Shown: positions 1 through 7,400 of the stretch, in pieces
How positions within the stretch are numbered: position 1 is the first letter of the stretch
Layout: the number at the start of each line of letters is the position of its first letter
Assembly: GCA_031268395.1 (NCBI GenBank)
Contig: JAIRXI010000168.1
Location: forward strand, 1 to 7,864
DNA: 7,864 bases
Direction: 5' to 3'
From: Tannerella sp.
GTDB taxonomy: Bacteria > Bacteroidota > Bacteroidia > Bacteroidales > Tannerellaceae
The notes under the pieces: model-generated
Database searches by the model: none
What the model was told of the DNA's origin: nothing
Seen by the model: the letters and a program-made list of their open reading frames with translations, nothing else
Program-made: the position numbers and the translations under genes

Positions 1-20
1 TTCGTCTTTTTCCCTTTTTT

Positions 21-60
21 CCCGGCGAAGCTGGGGTGGGATCCCGCAATGACGACGGAA
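21..60. repeat. Possible degenerate fragment of the dispersed palindromic repeat
   Basis: The ten bases CGCAATGACG at 45-54 are identical to the end of the palindromic repeat units found downstream of susD (for example 7679-7688). They follow a pyrimidine-rich tract (5-23) and the palindrome GGGATCCC at 38-45. This looks like the tail of a decayed repeat of the same family. The match is short, so chance or a different repeat type is possible. No gene is visible in bases 1-182. Confidence 0.25.
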
Positions 61-128
61 TTTGGCTTTTGAGACAGCCCCCAAAAAATATTTTTACCTG
101 CTCAAAACGTTATCGTGCCAAAAAGTAT

Positions 129-136
129 TACTTTTG
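129..136 (+). promoter_or_regulatory. Candidate Bacteroides-type -7 promoter box for the sigma/anti-sigma genes
   Basis: TACTTTTG matches the Bacteroides housekeeping -7 consensus TAnnTTTG exactly and lies 46 bases before the sigma factor start, leaving room for a leader. No good -33 TTTG element sits 19-21 bases upstream, so the call rests on the -7 box alone. A ten-base-period direct repeat of GTTGCA (143-148 and 153-158) lies in the presumed leader. Confidence 0.4.
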
Positions 137-182
137 CCCGTCGTTGCAGTTTGTTGCACTGAAAACAAAAAACTAACTACAG

Positions 183-764
183 ATGGAAACAGGACAGCTA
201 TTAAATATGATTGCGGCGAGCCGGCAGGACGCATTCAGCCGGTTCTACGACCTGTATTACGACCAGGTATTCCGTATCGCCTTTTACTTCCTGAAAGAAA
301 AGGAATCATGCCGTGAAGTCGTCACAAACGTCTTCTTTTCCGTCTGGCAGTCGCGCAGAAAGTTGAAAGATATCACAAACATGGAGACCTACCTGTATGT
401 AATCACACGCAATGAATCCCGCCGTTTCCTGACGCAAAAACGGGAGACTTGCACGGTTTCGCTGGACGAGATTCCGGTCCGGCTGGAAGCCGACCGGGAG
501 CCTTCGGCAGAAGAACGGCTGATCACCGCGGAAATGGAAGTCCTGCTGGCGCGGGCAATCAGTGAACTGCCTGAAAAATGCCGGGTTATTTTCCTGCTGA
601 TGCGTGAAGAAGGCATGAAGCCGAAGCAGGTCGCCGAGATTCTCTCCATACAGGAAAGTACGGTGCGCGTCCAGATGAAAATAGCCATCGAAAAACTCAC
701 GGACGCCCTGCGACCCCATTTCCCCGACTTGCTGCTCTCTTTCCTGCTGTCGCTGCTGTTTTAG
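183..764 (+). CDS. ECF-type RNA polymerase sigma factor (Bacteroides expansion family)
   Basis: This is a 193-residue sigma-70 family protein of the extracytoplasmic-function group, with only regions 2 and 4. Region 2 spans roughly residues 17-87 (FSRFYDLYYDQVFRIAFYF, then the promoter-melting part around VFFSVW and TYLYVITRN). Region 4 spans roughly residues 120-177, with ELPEKCRVIFLL followed by the helix-turn-helix KPKQVAEILSIQESTVRVQM. The acidic linker between them and the hydrophobic C-terminal tail (residues 181-193) are usual in Bacteroidales sigma factors of this type. It is expected to direct polymerase to the susC/susD promoter when released by the FecR-like protein encoded next. 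The ATG at 183 gives a full-length region 2 and follows an A-rich leader without a clear Shine-Dalgarno, as is normal for the phylum. Length is typical and no key segment is missing. Confidence 0.95.
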   Translation: METGQLLNMIAASRQDAFSRFYDLYYDQVFRIAFYFLKEKESCREVVTNVFFSVWQSRRKLKDITNMETYLYVITRNESRRFLTQKRETCTVSLDEIPVRLEADREPSAEERLITAEMEVLLARAISELPEKCRVIFLLMREEGMKPKQVAEILSIQESTVRVQMKIAIEKLTDALRPHFPDLLLSFLLSLLF

Positions 765-810
765 ACTTTCCGCGGGGTAAAATTATCCCAACATGTCCAT
801 TAGACACTTC

Positions 811-851
811 CTCCGTCGTGTCAGGAAGAGGCCCTGCCGGACACGACGGGG
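811..851 (+). promoter_or_regulatory. Hairpin between sigma and anti-sigma genes
   Basis: CCGTCGTGTC (813-822) pairs perfectly with GACACGACGG (840-849), and one G-C plus one G-U pair extend the stem to 811-851. The loop is 17 bases. No T-run follows, so it is not a standard intrinsic terminator. It occupies the 143-base gap between the sigma and anti-sigma genes, where it could cause partial termination, RNA processing or stability differences that set their ratio. The structure is seen directly; the function is inferred. Confidence 0.5.
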
Positions 852-907
852 AATGTTAAAGTCCGTATTTCCTTAAACGAAAAACGGCCATCCGTACTCC
901 TCTCCAC

Positions 908-1882
908 ATGAAAGGAAATGAAATGGAGAAAAACGAAAGACCGGCGGCCGGCGTTACGGACGAACTGATCCGGGCACTGCAGAATGAAACGGAGACACCC
1001 CCGGCGGGAGCTGCCCGTCGGCTCGTCGAAGCGGTCCGGCGGGCAGGAGTATCGCCGCAGGTCGCCGCAATCGGCGAGGCCATGAAAGAGGATATCCGGA
1101 TGGAACTTTATCGCCGGATCGCAGCCTCGCAGCGCCGGAGATTCCGCCTGCAGGCGGCGTCGGTGGCCGCAGCCGTCGCCCTGCTGATCGGGGTAACGGG
1201 CCATCTTTCATACCGGCAGGGCTACCGTCAGGTGAATGCTCCGATCGTCGAACTGACAAATCCACTGGGCATGCAGTCGTCCATCGTCCTTTCAGACGGT
1301 ACCAGGGTCCGGTTAAATGCCGGGACGACGCTCGTCTATCCGACTGCATTTACCGCCAACAACCGGGAAGTCACCGTCTCCGGCGAAGCCTATTTTGAGG
1401 TATCGCCCGACAAAAGACATCCCTTCACCGTTCATGCGGAAAATCTGGACGTGCGGGTACTGGGCACAAAATTCAACGTGAAAGCCTATCCCGAAGAGAC
1501 GCTTGTTGCCGTCACGCTCGAAGACGGACAGGTGGAAGCCGGGCTTGACAGTCGGGCCGCCTTTCACCACATGGATGTGGGTGAACAGCTGGTTTTCGAC
1601 AAAACCCGGCATACGTTCCGGAAGAGTCGCGTGCAGACCTCACTCTACACTAGCTGGACAGAAGGCGCATTCCATTTCGAAAGCATGACCTTCGAACAGA
1701 TCGCCAGCCAGCTCGAGCGGCGCTTTAACGTAAAAATCCACATCGCATCCGACTTGCTGAAACAGACAATTTTCACCGGCGACTTTATCCGGAAAGAGAA
1801 TCTGAACCAGATCCTGCATGTCATGACGGTCAATCGCCGGATACGCTATGAAGTGGAAGGAGATCAAGTCTATATCCGCTGA
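908..1882 (+). CDS. FecR-family anti-sigma factor with DUF4974-like C-terminal domain
   Basis: This is a 324-residue inner-membrane regulator. Residues 1-80 are a polar cytoplasmic segment expected to bind the sigma factor. Residues about 82-100 (LQAASVAAAVALLIGVTGHL) form a single transmembrane helix. Residues about 115-212 are the periplasmic FecR domain, with the typical SIVLSDGTRVRLNAGTTLVYP, SGEAYFEV, HPFTV and VLGTKFNVKAY segments. Residues about 255-324 match the DUF4974 / STN-like C-terminal domain usual in Bacteroidetes FecR proteins (FHFESMTFEQIASQLERRF, ending in VYIR). It should receive the signal from the STN domain of the SusC-like transporter and control the sigma factor encoded upstream. 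Two starts are possible: ATG at 908, or ATG at 923 (Met6), which has AAAGGA at 911-916 at good spacing. The choice changes only five residues. Confidence 0.95.
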   Translation: MKGNEMEKNERPAAGVTDELIRALQNETETPPAGAARRLVEAVRRAGVSPQVAAIGEAMKEDIRMELYRRIAASQRRRFRLQAASVAAAVALLIGVTGHLSYRQGYRQVNAPIVELTNPLGMQSSIVLSDGTRVRLNAGTTLVYPTAFTANNREVTVSGEAYFEVSPDKRHPFTVHAENLDVRVLGTKFNVKAYPEETLVAVTLEDGQVEAGLDSRAAFHHMDVGEQLVFDKTRHTFRKSRVQTSLYTSWTEGAFHFESMTFEQIASQLERRFNVKIHIASDLLKQTIFTGDFIRKENLNQILHVMTVNRRIRYEVEGDQVYIR

Positions 1883-1893
1883 TGCGGGAACAG

Positions 1894-1988
1894 GAAACAG
1901 GAATATAAAACAGGTAAAACGGAATGCCTATGAGAAAAAAAACGGGAGCATCCCCAAGCAGGATGAAACAGGAATAATGAAACAGGAA
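1894..1988 (+). repeat. Short direct repeats of GAAACAGGAA ahead of susC
   Basis: GAAACAGGAATA occurs at 1894-1905 and again at 1965-1976. ATGAAACAGGAA occurs at 1963-1974 and 1977-1988, a head-to-tail pair with a 14-base period. A related AAACAGG lies near 1908-1914. These could be operator half-sites or simply slippage-generated sequence. They sit just downstream of the anti-sigma stop codon, in the segment that should contain the sigma-dependent susC promoter. Confidence 0.4.
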
Positions 1989-2024
1989 ATGCCACCGGCA
2001 TCATCCGTTTCAAATCGACTTTGA
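1924..2024 (+). other. Pair of overlapping mini-ORFs (17 and 15 codons) in the susC leader
   Basis: ATG at 1924 opens MPMRKKTGASPSRMKQE, ending at TAA 1975-1977. ATG at 1977 overlaps that stop by one base (TAATG) and opens MKQEMPPASSVSNRL, ending at TGA 2022-2024. The overlap is of the translational-coupling type, and the shared MKQE comes from the 14-base repeat. The first peptide is strongly basic. Such short ORFs arise easily by chance and no initiation signal supports them. If translated, ribosomes would cross the hairpin at 1980-2010, which would suit a leader-peptide role. Confidence 0.2.
1980..2010 (+). promoter_or_regulatory. Imperfect leader hairpin upstream of susC
   Basis: The arms pair as AAAC/GTTT (1980-1983 with 2007-2010), GGA/TCC (1985-1987 with 2004-2006) and ATGCC/GGCAT (1989-1993 with 1997-2001), closing on a three-base loop ACC. 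That is 12 base pairs with small bulges. Only one base separates it from a second hairpin. It could be a conserved element of ECF-controlled susC leaders or half of an attenuator. Confidence 0.45.
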
Positions 2025-2033
2025 ACGATTTTT
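2012..2033 (+). terminator. Weak terminator-like hairpin with T-run before susC
   Basis: AAATCG (2012-2017) pairs with CGATTT (2026-2031) across an eight-base loop, and the 3' arm runs into TTTTT (2029-2033). The stem is short and only one third G+C. It may end transcription coming from the sigma/anti-sigma genes, so that susC depends on its own sigma-driven promoter. It may also be incidental. The remaining bases to the susC start (2034-2075) are A-rich, with no TAnnTTTG box. Confidence 0.35.
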
Positions 2034-2075
2034 ATAACAAAACACGAACAATAAACTAAACTGATTATAGAAAGC

Positions 2076-5000
2076 ATGAAACTATTATTTTTCAAAGGGG
2101 TAAACAGCCCCGATATTAAACAGAAAAAGAGTGCGGACAGAAAGAAAATATCCATTTTATTGTGTATGATAGCATTTGTCTGCATATCCGCATCCGCGTC
2201 GGTGCGTTATTCGCTGGAAACGAAAATCACGCTGAATCTGCCTCATGCCACGGTGAAAAAAGCGCTGGAGGGGATCAGGCAGCAGACGGAGTTTTCATTC
2301 TGGTACCGGAACGAAGACATTGATCTGGAAAGGCCGGTATCCGTTGTGGCCGACAGACAGGATGTACGCACGGTACTGAATCAGATACTGGCAGCCCAGG
2401 ATCTCTCGTTTGCCATTGATGACAGGCACATTATTATTTACCGGAAGTCCGAACAGGCACAGGCGCAGGCACAGGAACTGTCGACGGCAGAACAGCAGCA
2501 GGGCCGGCGCATCACCGGCACGGTGGTCGACGCCGGCGGCGAACCCGTCATCGGCGCAAACATCGTCGAAAAAGGCGTGGCGGCGAACGGCACCGTGACC
2601 GATGTCGACGGGAATTTCTCCCTGACGGTGGCGGACAATGCCGTGCTGCAAATCTCCTTTATCGGATACGTCACGCAGGAAGTCAGTCTGTCGTCCGGCG
2701 ACGGGAACAAATCGGTTGCCATTAGGCTGATAGAAGACGAGAAAACGCTGGAAGAAGTCGTGGTCGTGGGCTACGGCACGCAGAAAAAAGTGAACCTGAC
2801 CGGCGCGGTATCTTCCGTGAGCAGCGAGGTGCTGAATAAACGGCAGGTGGGACAGACCTCGCTGGCATTGCAGGGTGTGGCGCCGGGTGTGACGGTTACA
2901 CAGCGCAACGGACAGCCGGGCGTGGACGGCGGCGACATCCGCATCCGCGGGGTCGGCACGCTCAACAATTCCAGTCCGCTGATCCTTGTCGACGGCCTCG
3001 AAATGGGCATCAACAACCTCGACGTAAACACCATCGAATCCATTTCGATATTGAAGGATGCGGCGTCTGCCTCTATCTACGGCTCGAAGGCGGCCAACGG
3101 CGTTATTTTAATTACCACCAAACGGGCGCAGCGCGGCGCATTCAACATTTCCTACAGCAGTTACGTGGCGCAGCAGACCCCTACCAATCTGCCCGAAAAG
3201 GTAAATGCCCTCGACCACATTTTACTCCTGAACGAATCAAAAGTAAATTCAGGTGCAGGCGTTGTCTATACCGACGAGCAGATCAATCAGTGGAAAACCC
3301 TGGGTTCGACGAACCGCGATCTGTATCCCGACACCGACTGGCAGAAGGAAGTACTGACGGGAAACGGATTCCAGCAAAACCACAATCTGACGCTGACCGG
3401 AGGCACTGAAAAGCTGCGGATCCTGGCCTCGCTGGGCTATATGAAGCAAAACGGCATCATCGAAAATGTAAATTACGAACGCATTTCATTACGCCTGAAC
3501 ACCGACATCCTTTTCACCGAACACTTCTCCTCCACCCTGGATCTCTTTCTCTACAACGGGAACAGAAATTCCATCGGCAATTACGCAAGCGTTTCCACCG
3601 GCGGCAGTTCCGGGGTCGGTCTGGCATTCGCCATGATGAATAAACTTCCGGCTGTGCAGGCCGTAAGATATTCCAATGGCCTCTATGCCGAAGGACAGAA
3701 TGGCGACAATCCCGTTGCCAGCATCCACGAAGGCGGCTATTATAAGGAGATGACGACGCCCGTAAGCGGGAATATTTCGTTCAAATGGGAGCCGGTCAAA
3801 GAGTTCCGGATACAGACGGCCTTTTCGCCTTCCATATCCTATCCGCTCTCCCGGAGTTTCATCAAACAGGTAACGACCTATAATCCGGACGGAAGTGTGT
3901 TTTCTACGCTGCCTGCCAAATCCAATTTGACCATGCAGTCTGACTACAATCGCTATTTGCAGTCGCGGACAACCGCCAACTGGCAGAAAGCCTTCGCTTC
4001 GCACAACATCGCCGCGATGGCCGGTTTCCAGTACGAGTCCAATTACAGTTCGGGGTTCAGCGCCTTCCGCGACGAGTTTCTTTTCCCCGAATATTCCGTC
4101 CTGCAGTCAGGCTCGGTCGAAAACATGCGTAACGACGGCTGGGCCGGCGAGAATGTACTCCTTTCCTATTTTGGCCGGATCAACTACGACTTCAAAGGTA
4201 AATACCTGCTCGAAGCCAATATCCGTCACGACGGATCATCCAAGTTTGCAAAAGACCGTCAGTGGGGCACATTCCCTTCCTTCTCTGCCGGATGGAGGCT
4301 CTCGGAAGAAAACTTCTGGGAAAACGTAAAACCCGCCGTACAGAACTTCAAAATCCGCGGTTCCTACGGCTTGCTGGGAAATCAGAATATTTCGGGCAAC
4401 TATGCCTTCTCGTCCAATATCGACATGAGTACGAAATATGTCTCCAACGACCAGCTGGTAGACGGCGCGTCGATCCTGACCATGAACAATTCCGACATCA
4501 CGTGGGAAACGACCGCCATGAGCAATATCGGCCTGGATGCAACGCTGCTGAACAGAATCAATCTTACCTTCAACTGGTTCTACAAAAAGACAACCGACAT
4601 TCTGATGGTGCTCGACGTCCCCCGCACCATCGGCCTGGAACCCACCTGGCAGAATGCCGGAGCAGTCGAAAACAAAGGCTTTGAACTGGATCTGTCCTAT
4701 GCCGACAAAATCGGCGACTTCGACTTTGACGTTTCGCTCAATCTCTCGGACGTAAGGAACAAGATTCTGGATCTGAAAGGCATCAACGGCACCGGACTGG
4801 TCACCAACCGCGAAGGCCATGAAATCAACTCGCTCTACATGTACAGAAGTCTGGGCATATTGACGCAGGACGATTTCGACGCCGACGGCGTGTACAGATG
4901 GACCCGTCAGGCGCGTCCGCTGGCGCCCGGCGATTTGCGGTATGCCAACCTGAACGACGACGACATTGTCAATGCCGACGACCTGGAAGTACTCGGCTCC

Positions 5001-5489
5001 ACGATCCCCCGCTACACGTTCGGATTCAACTTCAACGGCCGCTACAGAGGCATTGATTTAAGTCTCCTCCTGCAGGGCGTGGGCAAAGCCGACGGATACC
5101 TGGGCGGACAGGCGATGTATCCGTTCTGGTCGGGGAGTACGGCCTTTGAAATGCACAGGGACCGGTGGACGGAAGAAAATCAAAATACCCGCGCCGCCTT
5201 TCCCAGACTGTACTTTTATGACAGTTTAAACAATTACCAGGCTTCCGATTTCTATCTGCGGAGCGCCGCCTATCTGCGCCTCAAGAACCTGCAACTGGGA
5301 TATACCCTGCCGGTTGTGCTGACAAAAAAGTGGCTGATACAAAACCTGCGCTTCTATATTTCCGGAGAAAATCTGCTGACCCTGACATCCTTCTGGGACG
5401 GCTGGGATCCCGAAATATCACCCGGCTCGTCGGGCAACTATTATCCGCAGGTGAAAACCGTGAGCGCCGGTGTAGACATCAAGTTTTAA
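2076..5489 (+). CDS. SusC/RagA-family TonB-dependent outer-membrane transporter with STN signalling domain
   Basis: This 1137-residue outer-membrane importer has the full transducer architecture. A long basic N-terminus leads into a signal-peptide hydrophobic core (about residues 25-42). The STN (secretin/TonB N-terminal) domain follows at about 50-123, then a Q/A-rich linker (124-143) and a carboxypeptidase-D regulatory-like domain at about 144-219 (ITGTVVDAGGEPVIGANI, GTVTDVDGNFSL, FIGYVTQEV). The TonB-box segment TLEEVVVVGYGTQ is at 224-236 and the plug is at about 237-352 (IRIRGVGTL, PLILVDG, SISILKDAASASIYGSKAANGVILITTK). The rest is the 22-strand-type barrel, ending in a C-terminal phenylalanine. 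An acidic NLNDDDIVNADDLEVLG loop near 958-974 resembles the aspartate-rich loop usual in SusC barrels. The STN domain implies signalling to the FecR-like protein encoded upstream. The start at 2076 supplies the signal peptide. Substrate is unknown because no enzyme genes are visible. Confidence 0.97.
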   Translation: MKLLFFKGVNSPDIKQKKSADRKKISILLCMIAFVCISASASVRYSLETKITLNLPHATVKKALEGIRQQTEFSFWYRNEDIDLERPVSVVADRQDVRTVLNQILAAQDLSFAIDDRHIIIYRKSEQAQAQAQELSTAEQQQGRRITGTVVDAGGEPVIGANIVEKGVAANGTVTDVDGNFSLTVADNAVLQISFIGYVTQEVSLSSGDGNKSVAIRLIEDEKTLEEVVVVGYGTQKKVNLTGAVSSVSSEVLNKRQVGQTSLALQGVAPGVTVTQRNGQPGVDGGDIRIRGVGTLNNSSPLILVDGLEMGINNLDVNTIESISILKDAASASIYGSKAANGVILITTKRAQRGAFNISYSSYVAQQTPTNLPEKVNALDHILLLNESKVNSGAGVVYTDEQINQWKTLGSTNRDLYPDTDWQKEVLTGNGFQQNHNLTLTGGTEKLRILASLGYMKQNGIIENVNYERISLRLNTDILFTEHFSSTLDLFLYNGNRNSIGNYASVSTGGSSGVGLAFAMMNKLPAVQAVRYSNGLYAEGQNGDNPVASIHEGGYYKEMTTPVSGNISFKWEPVKEFRIQTAFSPSISYPLSRSFIKQVTTYNPDGSVFSTLPAKSNLTMQSDYNRYLQSRTTANWQKAFASHNIAAMAGFQYESNYSSGFSAFRDEFLFPEYSVLQSGSVENMRNDGWAGENVLLSYFGRINYDFKGKYLLEANIRHDGSSKFAKDRQWGTFPSFSAGWRLSEENFWENVKPAVQNFKIRGSYGLLGNQNISGNYAFSSNIDMSTKYVSNDQLVDGASILTMNNSDITWETTAMSNIGLDATLLNRINLTFNWFYKKTTDILMVLDVPRTIGLEPTWQNAGAVENKGFELDLSYADKIGDFDFDVSLNLSDVRNKILDLKGINGTGLVTNREGHEINSLYMYRSLGILTQDDFDADGVYRWTRQARPLAPGDLRYANLNDDDIVNADDLEVLGSTIPRYTFGFNFNGRYRGIDLSLLLQGVGKADGYLGGQAMYPFWSGSTAFEMHRDRWTEENQNTRAAFPRLYFYDSLNNYQASDFYLRSAAYLRLKNLQLGYTLPVVLTKKWLIQNLRFYISGENLLTLTSFWDGWDPEISPGSSGNYYPQVKTVSAGVDIKF
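2454..2475 (+). repeat. In-frame hexanucleotide repeat (CAGGCR) in the STN-to-CTD linker
   Basis: CAGGCA, CAGGCG, CAGGCA and a partial CAGG stand head to tail and encode QAQAQAQ (residues 127-133) between the STN domain and the carboxypeptidase-like domain. Loss or gain of units would stay in frame and only shorten or lengthen the linker. Confidence 0.7.
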
Positions 5490-5507
5490 TCCAAACAATA
5501 AAATCGT

Positions 5508-7157
5508 ATGAAAAATAGAATTTTAATCTTGCTGGCAGGATGCGTTTTCGCGTGTATGTCCTGCGACAATGTGCTGGAAAAATATCCGCTGAATTACCCC
5601 TCCTCCGAAACTTTTTTGCAGACCGAAGCGGAGATTCAACTGGCCATTGTCGGGATTCATTCCGTGCTTGATATTCAGGGCGACCGAATCCCGTATTACA
5701 TTTATTTCGATAACAGCTCGGACATCGGCTCAAACAGAGACGGCAAACCGGAAGGGATTTCTCAAACGCCCACCGCCGGACTGCTCTTCTCTGTCTGGAG
5801 CAATTTCTACAAGGGGATTTACCGCTGTAACTTCGTGCTGGAAAATATTGACCGGGCAGGCGATCTGTCTGCCGACAAACGGGAGGTGTATAAAGCGCAG
5901 GCCAGAGTGCTGCGCGCCTATTTCTATCACTACCTGATCGCGCTGTTCGGAGACGTTCCGCTGATCGATCATACGCTGAGCATAGACGAGGTCTACGTAT
6001 CCCGCGAATCGAAGGAGATAATAACAGACTTTATCCTTTCCGAGTGTAACGAAGCCGCCAAATACCTTCAGCAGGCCAACGAACCCAACACAATGGCCCT
6101 GACCAGAGGCTTTGCCTGGGCGGTGCGCGCAAGAACCGCCCTCTACAGCGAGCGCTGGACGGATGTCGTTGAATCGTGCCAGCAAATCATGGCCCTCGAG
6201 GGCGTCGAATACATCCTCGAACCCGACTTTGGCGACATCACCATGCTCAAGGGAAAAACCTCCAAAGAAATCATCTGGGCCATTCAGTACGACCAGGACA
6301 ACAAAAGTCATTTAGCCCCCAGCCGTTTGAAAGCCCGGATGCCGGGCGGATTCACCAACACCCTGCCCGTGCAGGCCCTGGCCGATTCGTATGAATGCAT
6401 CGACGGACTGCCCGTCGACAAGTCGCCCTTATACAATCCCCAGTCGCCCTGGGAAAACAGGGATCCCCGGCTCGATGCCACGATGGCCCTGCCAGGCTCC
6501 ATCTATTTCGGATACGAATACGAGACCAACATAGACAGTGTCAAGTGCTGGAACTACAACGTATCGCCGCCCGCACGGGTCGACAATCTGGACGCCACCC
6601 ATGCCTATGCCAGCTATTCCGGCTACAGCTGGCGAAAATACTGCGACCCGCTGGAAAACCGTTCCGACGGCGCCTCTTCCATCAACGCGATTGCCTTCCG
6701 CTATGCCGATATTTTACTCATGTATGCGGAAGCCAAAATCGAGGCCGGTCAGCTGGACGAATCGGTCTATGCCGCGATAGAAAAAGTGCGCACGCGTGCC
6801 GGCATGCCCGGACTGGAACGGGGGAAAAGCCAGCATGAGCTGCGGTGTGCGGTACGCAAAGAGCGTAAGTACGAACTGGCCTGTGAAGGGCTTCGGATGT
6901 TCGACATCCGCCGATGGAAAATTGCGGAAAGGCTGATGAACGGGGTATGCTATGGACGAATCCCCAATGGCTATCCCTCCACCGCGCCGACGATCGACGA
7001 ATACGGAAATCCGGACTATACCCATTTCCCGGACAGGGAACGCCTGGGCACCAAACTGGGGACACGCTATTTCGACCCGCAGCGCGATTATCTCTCGCCC
7101 ATTCCCCACGCAGAGCGACAGGCCAATCCCAACCTTACGCAAAATCCGGGATATTGA
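5508..7157 (+). CDS. SusD/RagB-family nutrient-binding surface lipoprotein
   Basis: This 549-residue partner of the SusC-like transporter starts 18 bases after its stop, so the two are surely co-transcribed. A lipoprotein signal peptide is present. Cys19 (CMSC followed by D and N) best fits the usual SusD acylation site, while LAGC with Cys12 looks more like a textbook lipobox but follows a very short hydrophobic core. SusD motifs in order are WSNFYKGIYRCNFVLENID (97-115), RVLRAYFYHYLIALFGDVPLI (133-153), the helical repeat GFAWAVRARTALYSERW (201-217), NRDPRLDATM (317-326), FRYADILLMYAEA (397-409), VRTRAGMP (427-434), RKERKYELACEGLRMFDIRRW (450-470) and the family-typical terminus NPNLTQNPGY. 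It sits on the cell surface as a lid on the SusC barrel and captures the ligand. Ligand identity cannot be read from the sequence. Length is normal and no frameshift is seen. Confidence 0.97.
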   Translation: MKNRILILLAGCVFACMSCDNVLEKYPLNYPSSETFLQTEAEIQLAIVGIHSVLDIQGDRIPYYIYFDNSSDIGSNRDGKPEGISQTPTAGLLFSVWSNFYKGIYRCNFVLENIDRAGDLSADKREVYKAQARVLRAYFYHYLIALFGDVPLIDHTLSIDEVYVSRESKEIITDFILSECNEAAKYLQQANEPNTMALTRGFAWAVRARTALYSERWTDVVESCQQIMALEGVEYILEPDFGDITMLKGKTSKEIIWAIQYDQDNKSHLAPSRLKARMPGGFTNTLPVQALADSYECIDGLPVDKSPLYNPQSPWENRDPRLDATMALPGSIYFGYEYETNIDSVKCWNYNVSPPARVDNLDATHAYASYSGYSWRKYCDPLENRSDGASSINAIAFRYADILLMYAEAKIEAGQLDESVYAAIEKVRTRAGMPGLERGKSQHELRCAVRKERKYELACEGLRMFDIRRWKIAERLMNGVCYGRIPNGYPSTAPTIDEYGNPDYTHFPDRERLGTKLGTRYFDPQRDYLSPIPHAERQANPNLTQNPGY

Positions 7158-7194
7158 TGCGAAAGAAGATCTCTTGGGTGCATTTCAACCTGTC

Positions 7195-7286
7195 GTGCGC
7201 CGTCGTTGCGAGGAACGAAGCAATCCAGGTCATTCTTTACTGGATTGCTTCCTGCTTCGTTCCTCGCAGTCGCAATGACGGTGCAC
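7195..7286. repeat. 92-nt imperfect palindrome, copy 1
   Basis: The left arm 7195-7228 (ending GAACGAAGCAATCCAG) pairs with the right arm 7240-7286 across the 11-base loop GTCATTCTTTA. The right arm is longer by two bulges of 7 and 6 bases, each a tandem duplication: TGCTTCC/TGCTTCG at 7246-7259 and TCGCAG/TCGCAA at 7264-7275. It differs from copy 2 at only two positions, both in the outer left arm. As the first structure after susD it could protect or end the transcript. The core TTGCGAGGAACGAAGCAATCC is a kind of repeat I recognise as dispersed in many bacterial genomes. Confidence 0.8.
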
Positions 7287-7333
7287 GGCGCGCTGTCCTG
7301 CAAAGACAGGCAGTTGTGTGCCGTCCTTGCGAG
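7281..7333. repeat. 53-base direct repeat, copy A
   Basis: The segment beginning GTGCACGGCGCGCT and ending TTGCGAG is repeated at 7568-7620 with about eight mismatches. It overlaps the last six bases of palindrome copy 1. Its end (CCGTCCTTGCGAG) is the start of a further palindrome unit that breaks off at 7333, where the unique A-rich stretch begins. Confidence 0.6.
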
Positions 7334-7400
7334 TCGAAATATCCGGAGAACAAACAAAAGAAAATGACGAAAATATCGGATTGGCAGTCAATAACTCCTG

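Noticed and set aside
62..316. 84-codon + strand frame covering the sigma factor leader and its 5' end
   Set aside because: It overlaps the sigma factor in a different frame, shows no protein-like pattern, and covers the candidate promoter.
2020..2060. Housekeeping-type promoter directly ahead of susC
   Set aside because: A TTTG is present at 2020-2023, but no TAnnTTTG box lies at 19-21 bases. A sigma-specific promoter with unknown consensus is more likely.
4236..4820. 194-codon minus-strand frame inside the SusC-like gene
   Set aside because: It is antisense to a conserved barrel region and is explained by codon bias on the opposite strand. No domain was recognised.
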